Below are positions 22,101 to 34,349 of a stretch of DNA of 64,000 bases, piece after piece. The stretch covers positions 2,418,001-2,482,000 of the forward strand of contig JACCLO010000003.1 in the NCBI GenBank assembly GCA_029448655.1, written 5' to 3'. This stretch comes from Wolfiporia cocos. Its lineage: Eukaryota; Basidiomycota; Agaricomycetes; Polyporales; Phaeolaceae. The stretch's first letter is position 1; every line of letters starts with the position of its first letter. The notes beneath the pieces are model-generated. The model did not search any database. It saw only the letters and a list, made by a program, of their open reading frames with translations, and had not been told where the DNA came from. A program made the position numbers and the translations under genes.

Positions 22101-22490
22101 GCATCATGATCGCACAACAACTCGTCAGTTGGACAGTTTGGAGAATTTGACTGATTCAACAGGTCGATATGATAGCAATAAGCGGTGTACAGGCGGGCAG
22201 CATGACGATACAGAGGGAATCCGGTGCTAGATGATCATGAATAAATGTCCCATAGGCACATTATACCGGCGTCGTGTCAGTCCGACCACCGGGATCCACG
22301 CGAACAGACAATACATAGCAGATGAATGGTTATGAGCAACGTGCAGATGGAGGGAATGCTATTAGCGGTATATCTGTGCCACGATATCAGATGCGATGAC
22401 TACCGACTTGTGCACTTGACGCTCACCGGTTTATATTTGATTTTCGCGATAGTAAAGTATAAGTTATGAGGCTACATCCGTCGTTTTGTG

Positions 22491-24441
22491 CTAGGACGAG
22501 GATCCTTCGCCTTGCGGTGGCGACGGCGTGGGCTCTACCGGCTCCATTGGTAAAGTAGCTTTTAACGGCACTGAATACCTTTTTGACTTTGAGCCGAGCT
22601 TGTCAGGAAAGGTTCCATCTAGTTCTCGGTGGTCCGCGCTCGTGCGATGAAGCGAGCCGTATAATGAATCTGTTGTCCGCGATTGAGGCTGTAACGACTG
22701 CACACGCCGCATCGACAGCTTTCGCTCGCGCGCAGAAGTAAAACAAAGATCGTCCTTTGCGGCGTGCATGGTCAGAGGGGGGATGACGGAACGGTCGAAG
22801 CCTGGAGAGGGAATGGTTGGGTTTGGCGACGGTTCAGGGAGCTCTGCGAGGTGGTCAGCTGCGCTTCCTGCTGCGTTCCCGTTCGACTCACCGATCGTGT
22901 CTCTTTTAGAGGTGGGGTTTATCATGAGGACTTGCGGGAATGCAGGGATCTGGGCAGGAGCGGCTGGGCTCATCGGGGAAGTCGGCCTCGTCTCAGCGAG
23001 GTCAAGGAACGAGCCTTGTGATGGCGCCGTATCGATGCGGATGGCAGGTACCGCGGGAACGTCGGCTCTCGAGTTCATCGATGGACGACGCCTACTCTTA
23101 CTGCGACTCCGAGCTCGTCGGGGGGACACCGACGATTCCGATGGCTGACGTGGGAGCCTCAGGCTCGCCTTGGACGTACGCATGCTCCGTCTCCGCGCCG
23201 CGACCACGCGACTCGCGCGATCTGCGACCGGCGGCGGACGCAGCGCCCCAACCATACTAGTGTAGCGCGCCTCAGCCGCCACCGCTTTGCCGGTGATGCC
23301 AACCACCTCGGCGAGTTGGACGCTGTGCTCGGTGCGGCTATCGCCGACAACCGCGCTCACGTCGTCGAATTCGCCAGCCACGTCGTCGTCGCCGAAGCCG
23401 AGGTCGAAGTTGTCGAGCGCGTCCATCTCCTGCGCCATCTCCTCCGCGATCTGCCATGCCTCGTCCAGCTCGTCCCGCAGCTCGTCGATCTGCGCGCGCG
23501 CCGCCGCGAGCTCGTCCACTCGCCGGCCGTATGACTCGTTCATCTTCCGCACTGCCATCGCCAGCGCAGATGCGACGTGCACGTCCTGCAGCCGCTGGAT
23601 CTGCGCGCGCTGATCGGCAATGCTCAGCAGCGTCTCGAGCAGGCGGTCACACGCAGCCGTCGTCTCTGCAACCTGCGCCGTTAGGTTCGCCAACGTCTCG
23701 CCGCCGCCTGAGCCATCTGTCAATTGCGAGTACGACAGCGCATTGATTGATTGTAGCAGCATCATCCGCCGCTGCATGCTGAACCTGTACTGTGCCTGGC
23801 TGGTCGCCTTCAGCTGACCGCCCCGTGCCGTGCTGAGCGCGTCTCTTCACCGAGCGATCAGATGAATCATGGCTCACCGACTCGAGGCGCTGCAGCTCCC
23901 GGTCTACGTCACCCTCCAGCGTCTCGAGAGGGACGAGGCGGATGAACGACTCCTGGGCAGACTGCCGTATCGCCGTAGAGACCATCTCCTGTAGCTGCGC
24001 GGACGTCAGGGTCCACTTCGCCGTGCTCAGGCTCATGCCCCTCCACTGGATCGGCACCGGCTCGAGGTTCAGCGGAGGAGGCGGGCTCAGTGTCGGCACC
24101 TTTCTGATCGCCTTCACTGCAGGCGGCGCCGCGGGGGTCGCGGGCTCCCCGTTCGTCGTCTGCGCGCTCGTCGACGTCTGCACGCCGACACTCATCCTGC
24201 GCTGCCTGCCGCTCTCGAACGGCGGTTCCTCAGGCACGTACGCGGGGGTTGCGAGCGACTCGCGGGCGGACGAGCGCGGGCTCGAGTACGCGGGGGTCGC
24301 CTCCTCTATGCTGCGGGCGCACATATCCAGCTGTATGCTGTCCTTTGGTGCTTGCTTCGGCGCGCGGGGGCCATTCGGGCGCGCGCGCAAGGTTCCTGTC
24401 TGCGAGAAGGCCGTCGGAGAGAGCGCTCGTTTCAAGTCCAT
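22491..24441 (-). CDS. Coiled-coil, largely disordered protein, 628 aa, unknown
   Basis: Two exons, 24441-23878 and 23813-22491, with a 63-nt intron, joining LQRLES to LKATSQAQYRF. Residues 1-130 are Pro/Ser-rich and disordered. Residues ~140-190 are helical (MVSTAIRQSAQESFIRLVPL). Residues ~200-335 have strong heptad character (VRKMNESYGRRVDELAAAR, LRDELDEAWQIAEEMAQEMD), a long coiled coil. The remainder is Ser/Arg/Pro-rich with many possible phosphorylation sites and an SRSKSRRR basic cluster. No catalytic motif is seen. It could be a cytoskeletal or polarity scaffold, but no family is recognised. The 24442-24977 interval upstream shows no gene and presumably holds its promoter. Confidence 0.8.
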
Positions 24442-24977
24442 CGCTGCGTCGCAGAATCAGAGCAGCTGGTCGGGCCCCAGGACAGAGACTAGGTGGACAT
24501 GGGAGTCGAAGAGAGACTGTCAGGTCGCTGATGTGGGCCGTGATGAGCTCCTACATGAGGGCTGTTGCAGACGCCCACTTATCGCTAACCGGCGGCAACT
24601 ATTGTCCGCTAAATTAATTCTGCAAATATCGAGATTGCCCTCGAGGATGAATTATTCAGCCGACCGGGATCGCTCGCGTATATGGGGCCGATTCCAGGTT
24701 GCCTCCGCGAAATACTTGCCCTTGGCCAGGTCAATCCCGGACTTGTCGATTGATGACGTGCCTGATCATTCAATGAAGCTGCGCACAGGGAGGCAGCGAG
24801 CTCAGACTCGTGCGATTGGAAAGCAAATACGCGGACGTTTCAGCTCACGCACATAAATTTACAGATAACGTCAGCGGCTGCAATTAGGCTTACACTTCCA
24901 TTCATGCTCCCACTAGTCCAGGTGGATGATGGTCCTGGCATCACGAGGCGATCAAGACCTGATGCACGAGCGCGCTG

Positions 24978-26511
24978 CTAGTCAGAGCAATGCAATTGCA
25001 CAAGGCGAAGTGAACCCACAGCTGAGGGCGTCAGGCCCAGCTCTTTGAGTGTGCGTGTAAAGTCGGCCCGAGTGAATTGTTTTCTACGGACTCGAAAGTC
25101 ACCCGATGCAAGACTACAACCGAAGAGCATGCAAACTTACCTTGGGAAGTGCATGGCAAAGTTCACGGTCTCAACATCCACCGACAGCGTCTGCGCAGCC
25201 AAGAATTCCGCAACGTCACGCAATGCTGCCAGTGCGGGCCCAAATCAGCATTGACATAAGTCACAAACTAATATGGTACGCACTTCCGTCGCTAGGCAGG
25301 GTCGTTGTGTATGGCTGCCCGCCACTTGCCAAACGGATCTGCAGCCGCGTCTCGGGGTAGTCCTTTCCTGCCGTCTTGGGCGCAGATGCTGCGGGTGCAG
25401 CAGCAGGCGGGGCTGAAGAGCTCCCAGGCACGGGCTTGCCTTCGCGCAATGCCTTCTCGCGAGCTGCCTTCTCCGCGCGTTCCCGCTTGTCGGCCTCAAT
25501 TTGAGCTTTGATGGCAGCACGCGCTTTGGCGTCTTCCAGTTTCTCTGGGTAGCAATTTGAATGAGGAACGAGGAACGAGTCAACGGCATCAATGACGCTT
25601 GCCTCGTCGCTTCGCTTCGGCCTCTTTCTTCAGCTCCTTCGCCTGGATCTCCTCGCGGAGCTGGTTTATGTCCTAACACAATACTGGATGATCAGAGCTT
25701 TCTCTTGAGGTGCAGCGGCGAGCTGAAAGCTCACGCGTCCGGCCTTTCTGCGAATCGCTTCATTGGCCAGGTTCTCTCGCGCTTCTTCCTTCGCTTTGAC
25801 AGCACGCTTTGCTGCCATCTTCTCGCGCAGCTCAGCCAGTTTCTGGTTCCTCTCTTCCTCAGTCAGAGGCTTAATCTATAGGTCAAAACGAACGTTGTTA
25901 GTCGTTTTGCTGCATTACCAAGACGCGAAAGATGGCGACACCATAGAAACACTCGACATACTTCTTCTGTGGACTCCTCAAACTGATCGTGCCCACTTTT
26001 CTCTGCATGATAGTTCGCCAGAGCAGTGTTCTTGAAGGTCTTCCCGCATACAGAGCATTTAATGCTCTACTTGTCCAAGAAATGCCAAAATGCCAGGCAA
26101 GGCCAGTACGTGAATTGCATGCATCCTATCAGATGCCGCAGAACTACACGCACCTTCGCCTCTACGTCCGCGCCCCCACCCGCTCCTGCCTTGCCATATA
26201 CGGCTTTGAGGGCCTCTAGTTCCTCCTCATCTTCCTCCGTCGGCGCTGTGTCCCCGGACCCCGCCGCGCCACCCGTCGACGCTGATGCGGACACCGACGC
26301 GAGATCGGGTACCGATCTGCCCTCATTCTCCAGAATGTGATCCATCGCAGGCTGCAGGCCGCGCCCGCCAGTCGCCTTCAGCGCCCCTGTAAGCAACAAC
26401 ATGCGAACAGGATGCATTAGTGGTGAGAGCACCGCCGAGCGCAATGGGCTGCGAACATTCTACGCGGGCGGGGTCAAAGCCCATGGAGAGCAAAACATCG
26501 CGGTCAGACAT
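24978..26511 (-). CDS. UBA-UBX domain protein (UBXN1/SAKS1-like), 353 aa
   Basis: Eight exons: 26511-26457, 26386-26154, 26066-25962, 25875-25735, 25672-25597, 25544-25284, 25225-25141, 25083-24978. All phases close. Residues 1-45 form a UBA domain (LLSMGFDPARVEWALKATG). Residues 97-122 hold a C2H2-like finger (C100, C103, H116, H122). A long charged coiled coil follows (KLAELREKMAAKRAVKAKEE). Residues ~265-350 form a UBX domain (ETRLQIRLASGGQ, LRDVAEFLAAQTL). UBA binds ubiquitin and UBX binds Cdc48/p97, so this is probably a Cdc48 adaptor in ubiquitin-dependent protein turnover. The first intron's GTTCGC donor is weak and is inferred from domain continuity. Confidence 0.9.
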
Positions 26512-27277
26512 CGTCCGCTACGCTGGAATAGCCTCAATACGCTACGCTTGCGTGGCAGGCGTGCAAAGCAAAATGGAGTTAAAGCGTAAAAGTTGGGTGT
26601 TGGGGGAAGCTGTTCTGAGCGAACTACAGTAGTTTCCTATTTCGCTGATCCTGGCACGTGCTCAAGATGCAATACAAACCCAATTGCTGCAGTCACCGCA
26701 GCGCGAAACAGACACGCTTACGGGAATTGAACGTTCGAACACCAAAGTAGTCTCGGGAGGACGCGTAATACACATGATAAACGAAGTCTTCACAAATAGC
26801 GGTGCGACGATGGCAACAACCCCGAGCAGCCTTCTCGCTGGTACTAGGACAATGACAGTGGCACCACAAACTAATATTTGGCAGCTATGCCTAATCGTAA
26901 GTCTCAACATTTTTAGTCTCGACCTCGAAGCTGTCATCTGAGCGAGCCAAGGTATATAATTCTGCGGCTGACACATAGTAAGAGGATATGCTTGGCGCGC
27001 CACGCATACTAGCTATTCAGTGCAACTTGAAGAACTGAAGGACCCTGCACCACTCGTTAGCAGCTTGGCATGCAGGTGGTTTTAGCTTAGACGAATGGAG
27101 CAGCCTACGTGATCGTGCTGTTGACCGCGACAAAGGAAATGGCGTATCGTCGAATGGCAGGATGAATATAATATACGTGTTTCGAATACGAATACGGCGC
27201 GTTTCAGAGTGCCCACCGATGAAATTGCTGATCTAGGCCGTCGCGCGTCCTTGTATACTAACACTGGGCTCTAGGCC
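26512..27277. other. Intergenic, no supported gene
   Basis: This lies between the start of the UBX gene and the stop of the unknown gene, and presumably contains the UBX promoter. Short frames on both strands show no domain. Confidence 0.35.
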
Positions 27278-28080
27278 TCACCCGTGATTACTGCACAAAA
27301 CGCTAATGTGATATGATCTCCGGGAGTACGGCGAAGATGTTAACCCTACACCACCATACCGCGAATAGCTCTCCTCGTATCGATTGAACTTACCAAAATA
27401 TCGTCATTCTTAATGATGGGGCCTCCTTGCACCGTCGCAACGGCGGTATCTTGGCTACACGGCTTTGCAGGCGAGATGTGCGGGATTTGCCGCCCAGACC
27501 CACCGTTACAAGGACTGAAGATTATCAGATTAGACAGCAAGAGTGCGTACTTATGTGGAAAGTCATGCCCTGCTTTCTGAAGAATCGTTCATCAGGCTGA
27601 GTCAGAGTATTTGACACCCATTTCGGACCCTGACACGGTCGCTGAGATTGTTGATCGACGGGGGACCCTGTAGGCGGCAGTACGCACACATGGGGCCAAT
27701 GGGGCCGCGAGCACACCATCCCCTGGCCTTGCACACCAACGATGTATCGGCGATCCTTTCCCAGCGCTTCTAGACCTGCAAAGCTTGGGTAGGGTGGGAT
27801 CCTGAGTAATATTAGAGCACAGAGAATGTCATGGGGAGCTCACCGAACCATACTACAACTTCTTCGTGCCACGCTACGGGGGTGTGCGGGCTTTATGCTG
27901 GCAGCATGTCTTGCACTGCATCCGTGGAATGATATTTAGGGGATCTTCGCGACGAGTGGCACGAAGCCCGGCGTAATCACAAGCATTTGAATGGTTCTGG
28001 CAGAATGCCGAGAGACGGGGAGCAATGAGGCGAATGGCATTACAACGTGGGTGTATAACGTAGCAGTCGTGGTGAATCAT
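27278..28080 (-). CDS. Predicted protein of unknown function, 199 aa
   Basis: A four-exon model (28080-27878, 27801-27551, 27514-27394, 27302-27278) closes to 199 codons plus stop, with GT-AG introns of 76, 36 and 91 nt. The N-terminal half is Cys/His-rich (MIHHDCYVIHPRC and MQCKTCCQH). The middle reads GKDRRYIVGVQGQGMVC, then a Pro-rich segment. The C-terminus is basic (SRTSRLQSRVAKIPPLRRC). The clean phase closure supports a real gene, but no domain is recognised and the first donor (GTAGCG) is only fair. It lies 21 bp downstream of the SNARE stop on the same strand. Confidence 0.45.
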
Positions 28081-28101
28081 GAGACAGGGTAATGATGTAG
28101 G

Positions 28102-28559
28102 TCAAGGCGAAGGGGATGGCCACAAGAACGGCAGAAGTTTCCATAGGATCCATATAGCAACAAAGGCTGCTACACAATACCCTATGTTCCGCCACTGTTT
28201 CACGCCTCCTTGGCCGATGCCGAAGGCTTGCCCAGCCCGCCGGGATGATTGCGCTAGTGAGGCACCGAAGGATGCGAATCGGTCACGCTGATACAATGTG
28301 CATATGGTTACAACGAAGACATGATCAGTGTGCTGATACACTCACAGCGTCATCCAAAGACGTGTTTTGCCGTTCTACATCATCGTAGATATCGGTAGTC
28401 ACCTGCGTAGCAGACGATCTCATTCAATCTGGCAGGCTCACGTACAGAGACTGCGCAGCTCACACTTCGTAGTGTGCGCAACTTTGAATGCAAATCGTCC
28501 AGTCTCTGGTCATTCTGCAGCTCGTACGTGTCTTCCACTCTATCCCGCGAAGTGGACAT
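28102..28559 (-). CDS. Small Qc-SNARE, Bet1/Sft1-like, 112 aa
   Basis: Exons 28559-28464, 28402-28346 and 28287-28102 join exactly to 112 codons plus stop. Residues ~13-70 carry SNARE heptads (NDQRLDDLHSKLRTLRSVT then DIYDDVERQNTSLDDA), followed by FASFGASLAQSSRRAG. A single C-terminal membrane anchor (YCVAAFVAIWILWKLLPFL) ends near the stop, giving a tail-anchored protein. Length and layout match Bet1/Sft1 proteins, which act in vesicle fusion at the ER-Golgi and within the Golgi. Which of the two it is cannot be settled by eye; the small size favours Sft1. It is divergently transcribed from STT3 across a ~320-bp promoter region. Confidence 0.85.
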
Positions 28560-28880
28560 ATTGTTTGATGTTGGCAGTTCACTAATCCAGAGCCCGAGAG
28601 TAATAGTTGAAAGCTGAGTATAGCACAGATGGTCAGAATGATACGTAGTGGCTACAACTTGTAGATCTGGAGCGGTTGGTCAGTTACAAAATGGCTGTGG
28701 TATACACTATACGCCAACCCAGCGCTGCGATCAAGGGGTTGCTGACTAAGCAAGATATAGCAGGTCACGATACTGGACGCGACGTGTCGCCACCAACGCG
28801 CCCGCTGCGGCACACACCCACCTGCTCGTTCGCCTCCCTGGTCGCTCTTTTGACGCAGCTTGTATCTTCAGGCGGCGGCC
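28560..28880. promoter_or_regulatory. Divergent promoter region between SNARE and STT3
   Basis: A 321-bp interval separates the two start codons. It includes a CTTTTGACGCAG segment and a pyrimidine-rich stretch near the STT3 start. No textbook TATA box stands out. Sharing between two secretory-pathway genes is inferred only from geometry. Confidence 0.5.
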
Positions 28881-31850
28881 ATGCCTCTGGCTTACTCAAT
28901 ACCGTCTGACTTGACGCCGTCGACCGTAGCGAACACACGGTCTCTGCTGCGCATTGTTGCACTGGCTCTCATCTCGGGCGCGGCTATAGCGTCGCGTCTC
29001 TTTGCCGTCGTCAACTTCGAGAGTATCATCCATGAATTGTATGTATATACTGCATATTCTACCGGACATATATGTTGACCGAGGGGGACGACACAGTGAT
29101 CCTTGGTTCAACTAGTAAGCGTTAATTGCACTCGTGAAGTAATGCCATAGGATTTAACACCGGCTCGCAGCCGTGCAACACGAGTGATTGCAGCTAAAGG
29201 GCTCTATGTATGATCACAAGCAGCTGCTGGTGTTGTAATCGTTGACGAACTGGCGCAGGAATTTTGGAACTGGTTCGACCCCACTGCATGGTACCCCCTC
29301 GGTCGAGTGGTGGGAGGAACCATCTATCCCGGACTCATGGCGACAAGCGGTGTGATCTGGAACTTTTTACGTGCGCTCAATCTGCCAGTCGATATTAGGA
29401 ATGTCTGTGTATTGCTTGCTCCGGGATTCAGCGCCTTGACGGCTTGGTCGACCTACATGTATGTGACAAAGCCGAGAACACGGGTCTCGTGCCAGAGCAA
29501 TTGACCATTCCCGTAGGTTTACTAAGGAGATGAAGGATGAGAGTGCTGGCCTGCTTGCGGCGGCCTTCATCGGCATTGTCCCAGGATACATTTCGCGCTC
29601 CGTCGCGGGTTCATACGACAACGAGGCGATCGCTATCTTCCTCCTCATGTTCACGTTCTTCCTATGGATCAAAGCGCTCAAATTAGGCAGCGCCTTCTTT
29701 GGCACTCTGGCTGCTCTGTTCTATTTCTACATGGTCGCCGCTTGGGGTAAGTTGGGCCTAGTGCCGATGATGCGATAGGCACTGATACAAACCCAGGCGG
29801 ATATGCTTTCATTACCAACATGATACCTCTCCACGCGTTCGCCTTGATACTCATGGGACGCTCCAGCAGCCGCCTCTATGTCGCTTATTCATCTTGGTAC
29901 GCCATCGGAACGCTCGCCAGCATGCAGGTCCCCTTCGTGGGGTTCCAGCCCGTGCGTACTAGCGAGCATATGGCGGCACTAGGTTGGAGTCCATAGTCAT
30001 CTGTTCTGGCCGAATTCCCACTGACAGTGCTCCGTGCCAGGTGTTTTCGGTCTCCTGCAGATCATTGCATTCGCGGAACTCGTGAGGCAGCATGTCTCGT
30101 CGAAACAGTTCCAAAGCCTGCTCTACGCCTCCGTCATTGGGATGGGTATCCTCGGTGCTTTGGCGATCGTCGGTCTCACGTACAAAGGGTGGATTGCTCC
30201 TTGGACTGGGCGGTTCTACTCGCTTTGGGACACAGGCTATGCGAAGAAGTGGGTCGTGCCTCCTCTTCCACGCGACCGTGCTCATTGCCTTACCCTAGGT
30301 ACATACCGATCATCGCGTCCGTGTCTGAGCACCAACCCACGGCCTGGCCATCGTTCTTCATGGATCTGCAATTTCTCATTTTCCTTTTTCCTGCGGGTGT
30401 CATTCTGTGCTTCCGCCAGCTTCGCGACGAGCATGTCTTTGTGATCATCTATGCCGTTGTTGCGAGTTACTTCGCGGGAGTCATGGTGCGCCTCATGCTC
30501 ACTCTCACACCTGTGGTTTGCGTCTCGGCTGCGGTCGCATTCTCGTCCCTTCTTGATACCTACATCGATCCCCTTGAGCCGGAAGACCCTAATGAGGAAT
30601 CGGAGTCTGGATCCGCTGAGACAACGGCGAGCGCCACCTCGACTGGAGTGTCCCCGGCGTCATCCACAGCTACCTCAACGAAGAAGAGCAAGAAGGCCGC
30701 CGTTTCTTCGCCGCAGAATAACCCGCTCGGAGACATTGTCTCATCCGTGACGTCTGCTGTTACGACCACCAAAAAGACCGGCAGGAAGCGCGGAATCTTT
30801 GGCAATGACACCCGTGGCGCTGTGCTTCTCAACGCCGTGGGCATGCTCCTGTTCTTTGTACTGCACTGCACGCACGTAACTTCGTCTGCCTACTCCTCCC
30901 CGTCAGTTGTGCTGGCGTCTACGAACCCCGATGGCAGTCAGCATATCATTGACGACTTCCGCGAGGCCTACTACTGGCTTCGACAAAATACGCCCGAAAC
31001 CGCAGTAGTCATGAGCTGGTGGGACTATGGCTATCAGATTGCTGGTATGGCGGATCGGCCGACTCTAGTTGATAATAACACGTGGAATAATAGTGCGTAC
31101 CTCGTTCAAGGGTTATTCCAGAAAGCGGCCAGGAGCTGACATTGACACTCAGCGCACATTGCAACTGTGGGCAAAGCGATGTCGAGCAGCGAGGAAGTCG
31201 CGTACCCCATCCTGCGCAAGCATGACGTTGACTACGTGTTGATTATCTTCGGCGGCCTCCTCGGCTACTCGGGTGACGACATCAACAAGTTCCTGTGGAT
31301 GGTTCGAATCGCCCAGGGCGTCTGGCCAGACGAGATTCAAGAGCCGAACTACTTTACGGCTAGGGGGGAGTACAAGGTAGACGAGTCAGCGTCGACGACC
31401 ATGAAGAACAGCCTCATGTACAAGATGTCATACTACCGGTGAGCTGGACACGGTCCCCGGCCCCGGTGTAGTGAAGATCTAACAGATTGAATTCTCAGCT
31501 TTGCTGAGCTCTTCGGTGGCAATCAAGCCGTGGACCGTGTGCGTGGCCAGCAGCTGCCGAAAGTGGGTCCGACTTTAGACTACCTAGGTAAAGTTATCGG
31601 ATGGCATCTATTATCGTCATACATCTCATACTCGTACAGATGAGGCATTCACCTCAGAAAACTGGATTGTAAGACCTCATGCTCATAGATTGACCGTGAT
31701 GAATTTGACCGTTGGCATCTATAGGTCCGGATCTACCAGGTCAAGCAAGACGACCTGCTTGGACGTGACCTAAAGAGCGCCAATGCCTTTGAACAAGGCA
31801 AAAAGAGAAAGAGAACGAAGCCGCAGGTACGACGGAGGGCGATTGCGTAA
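28881..31850 (+). CDS. STT3: Oligosaccharyltransferase catalytic subunit STT3, 786 aa
   Basis: Twelve exons: 28881-29038, 29097-29114, 29171-29207, 29259-29458, 29517-29746, 29797-29982, 30041-30248, 30299-31092, 31153-31438, 31499-31587, 31640-31668, 31725-31850. All phases close. Diagnostic motifs are IIHEFDPWFNYRAT (first acidic motif), GSYDNE (172-174, second acidic motif), ASVSEH (~352-357), and the WWDYG signature (586-590) with DNNTWNN. Many membrane helices occupy the first two thirds. A Ser/Thr/Lys-rich insert (about residues 455-510) lies between helices. STT3 transfers the lipid-linked glycan to Asn-X-Ser/Thr in the ER lumen. The 18-nt second exon encodes the DPWFN motif and would be missed by simple prediction. 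Confidence 0.97.
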
Positions 31851-33401
31851 ATGTCGACAGACCATCTGTTCTCTTTCCGATGATTGATCGATGGTTGTTG
31901 TGTTGTTATTCCTACCCATTGAGCTATTATTGATCGTAACCCCTCAGAAGATCTCTGACCGAGATGCTAGCTATCTAGTATCTAAGTCGACCCTTAGACA
32001 TTGTTAGAGGATGCAGCCCCTCGCAGACGATACTATAACTTGCCCAGATAGCGCTGTGAAGACGGCTGGTGCACCCACATAGGAGTGCGCTTCCTGGCTC
32101 ACCTGATACATTCCTTGATTAGTGCGAACACGCGCGTTCCTCAAGGAGCCGGTCCGACGGAGACTGTGATATACGTGCGTAGCATGACGAAATAGCTCAC
32201 TACGCTAGACGGGTTGTATGAGAACCACCTGGGTGAGCACCTACCTACTCTGACACCAGGTCGGTGTTATTTCTCGGGCACACCCGTCCCGGAACAGGGC
32301 TCAGACTCATGCTTTCACTTCGGTGTCAAAGCCTTTCGATGTGGGATTGCCGTATCATGATGAAGCCTTTGATCATTACTCGTAAGTCGATGAGACCGCC
32401 AGGGACACGGCGATGGCCTTGATAATTTGTTTCGAAAACGTACCAATGACTCACAGTAAGGTCCCGACTGCATACATACGGTGAGCTCGTGGCCCTGCTT
32501 GCGTGTTCCCTGCAGGCCGGTATATTCTTTCAGCGAATGGCTGCATCGTGCACGAAAGAACCTCTGGATCTGACGCGTTTTCGTGTTTCATCCCAAAGCA
32601 TACGATGAATACAATTTCCACCCGTGTTGAGCCAGTATCCCGGGATGCGACATAGGAATGGAGTTAAACTGACCGTTTCACAAAGAAGCGAAGAACTGTG
32701 CTGCTTGACTATGGTCCCCATATTAACTGTTCACCCGTTCGACAATCCGTATCTATGCTATATAGCGGTATGGCAGAATAGCATTCAGAAGAATAGTGCT
32801 GAATCGTCGAGGACGTTAAGCCTGCAAGCCTCAATTTTGCATCTGCACGGTTGTAGTTGTCGTGCGGCTCGAGTTGTCCACGATCATTCAATGATCAGTA
32901 ACCGAAAACGCTGCTTGCACACAAGCACTGTCAAGGTTTTGTAGAAGCAGGTCGCCGATGGGATATGAGCCGACGTGATAACATTCGCCCTACGCGCTTC
33001 GAGCTGTTTGTACGTTTGTCATGGTGTGCTTCCTTCTACTTTTTTGGCGAGTAAAATGTGACTGAGGTCCTACGAGCGCAAACGTGCCTCTATTGCACTC
33101 CTGCTGACGACTCATGGCTGCCCACTATTTTCCCTGTGTCCATAGTGTGATGGGGCCGCATTTTCACCGTACTCATCCAACGTACGCTGGCTCGTGGGCC
33201 TTTCCCCCATCCTCGTCAGCTGAGATCAAGCGTCAACAATGATCATGCCCATTGCTACATCATTCATGCATGGTTAACCACTCACATCCAGAGCGCGAGG
33301 ATGCGTGATACAAAATAATTACATGCACCGCTCCATCTTGGGTCGTCAGGTTGCTGTCGTAAGTCCATTCTCCCCCTAACCCAAGCGCCACTTATGACTT
33401 C
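31851..33401. other. 1.5-kb gene-poor stretch
   Basis: Downstream of STT3. Both strands were read for exon-like conservation, tRNA-like boxes and repeats. Only short unsupported frames were found, with no repeat copy of the elements seen elsewhere in the window. Confidence 0.35.
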
Positions 33402-33807
33402 CTACTCGTCCCATGCTGCCATCGTGTTTCCGCCCCAAATCTCGTGCCCTGCGGCGCGCTCTGCGCTTAGAAATTCATACTCCTCGTCGGTGATGTGTCG
33501 GAAGCGGATTGTACCGCTCTGCCAGCCCTGGAGCAGTATGTCGAGCTTTCCGAGATTGGAGACATCGCTCAGATTTCTAAAGGGCACGTCCTGGGGCCAC
33601 CCCTGGATCACAACGCGGTAACGGGTAACGATGTCCTTCCAATAAGTGTTATAACGCATCACGGCAACATCGTCGCCCGTAATTTCACCTGTCAAACTCG
33701 TTAACTTTGCTTGGGGAGACAGCAAGGCTCGTACGAAGTTGTTGCTGCATGATACGCCGGATTTCTCCACGTGTCGATGACATCCTCTCACTGTATGATG
33801 GCGTCGG
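33402..33807 (-). CDS. C-terminal exons of an Agaricomycete-type protein of unknown function
   Basis: The last exon (33688-33402) encodes EITGDDVAVMRYNTYW, RYRVVIQGWPQDVPFRNLSD and WQSGTIRFRHITDEEYEFL, then a stop. It joins in phase through a 47-nt GTACGA...CAG intron to an exon ending REIRRIMQQQL at 33735. The pattern 'YRVxxxGWPxDVPF...' followed by a 'W/LKSGxxRF' segment recurs in a large family of mushroom proteins without known function. N-terminal exons, expected toward 34350, could not be joined, so the gene may be partial or degraded. The interval 34350-35895 has several exon-like minus-strand frames that I could not assemble. Confidence 0.5.
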
Positions 33808-34349
33808 GTTTAGCACAAATTTGCCTTGCATCTTGTGCGCGTATTACAGAGGATGGGCTGATTGGAAGTCTGGCAGATCGCATGAAGCGAGCACACACTA
33901 TATATACACTCTCGGACCAGCATGATCTGGATTTGTTGGCGGATCAGACACAACGCCTGGTATTCTTCTTGCCTTCCCGAACATACATGGATAGGTGGGT
34001 GCGAGCTTCGGAAGCCGAGGCATCGGCGCACGCTGAGGCAGCATCTGCGCGGATCAATCGTAAGTAGTTCGATGAATGTACGTGTAGCTCTGGACTCAGA
34101 TGAAGCGGTCCAGGAATCCAAAACGCTGGCCAAACCACCTTGCCCTTGTTCGGTCATAGGTCATCGGCGGTCTTGAAAGGTTCAGTGGAGAAGCGATCCA
34201 TGAGACATAAACTTCGCATGAACCAGACCATCTAGTCGACCATAAGGAGACAATGCGACGCGCGAGGGAAATACAGCGAATGGTCCTGCGATGCATGGCA
34301 CCTCCTCCATCATCGTCGAGTATCAAACCATCTGATAAGAACATCATGG

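Noticed and set aside
22764..24856. Long plus-strand frames opposite the coiled-coil protein gene
   Set aside because: They mirror GC-rich codons of the minus-strand gene, which has a coherent two-exon model and coiled-coil periodicity.
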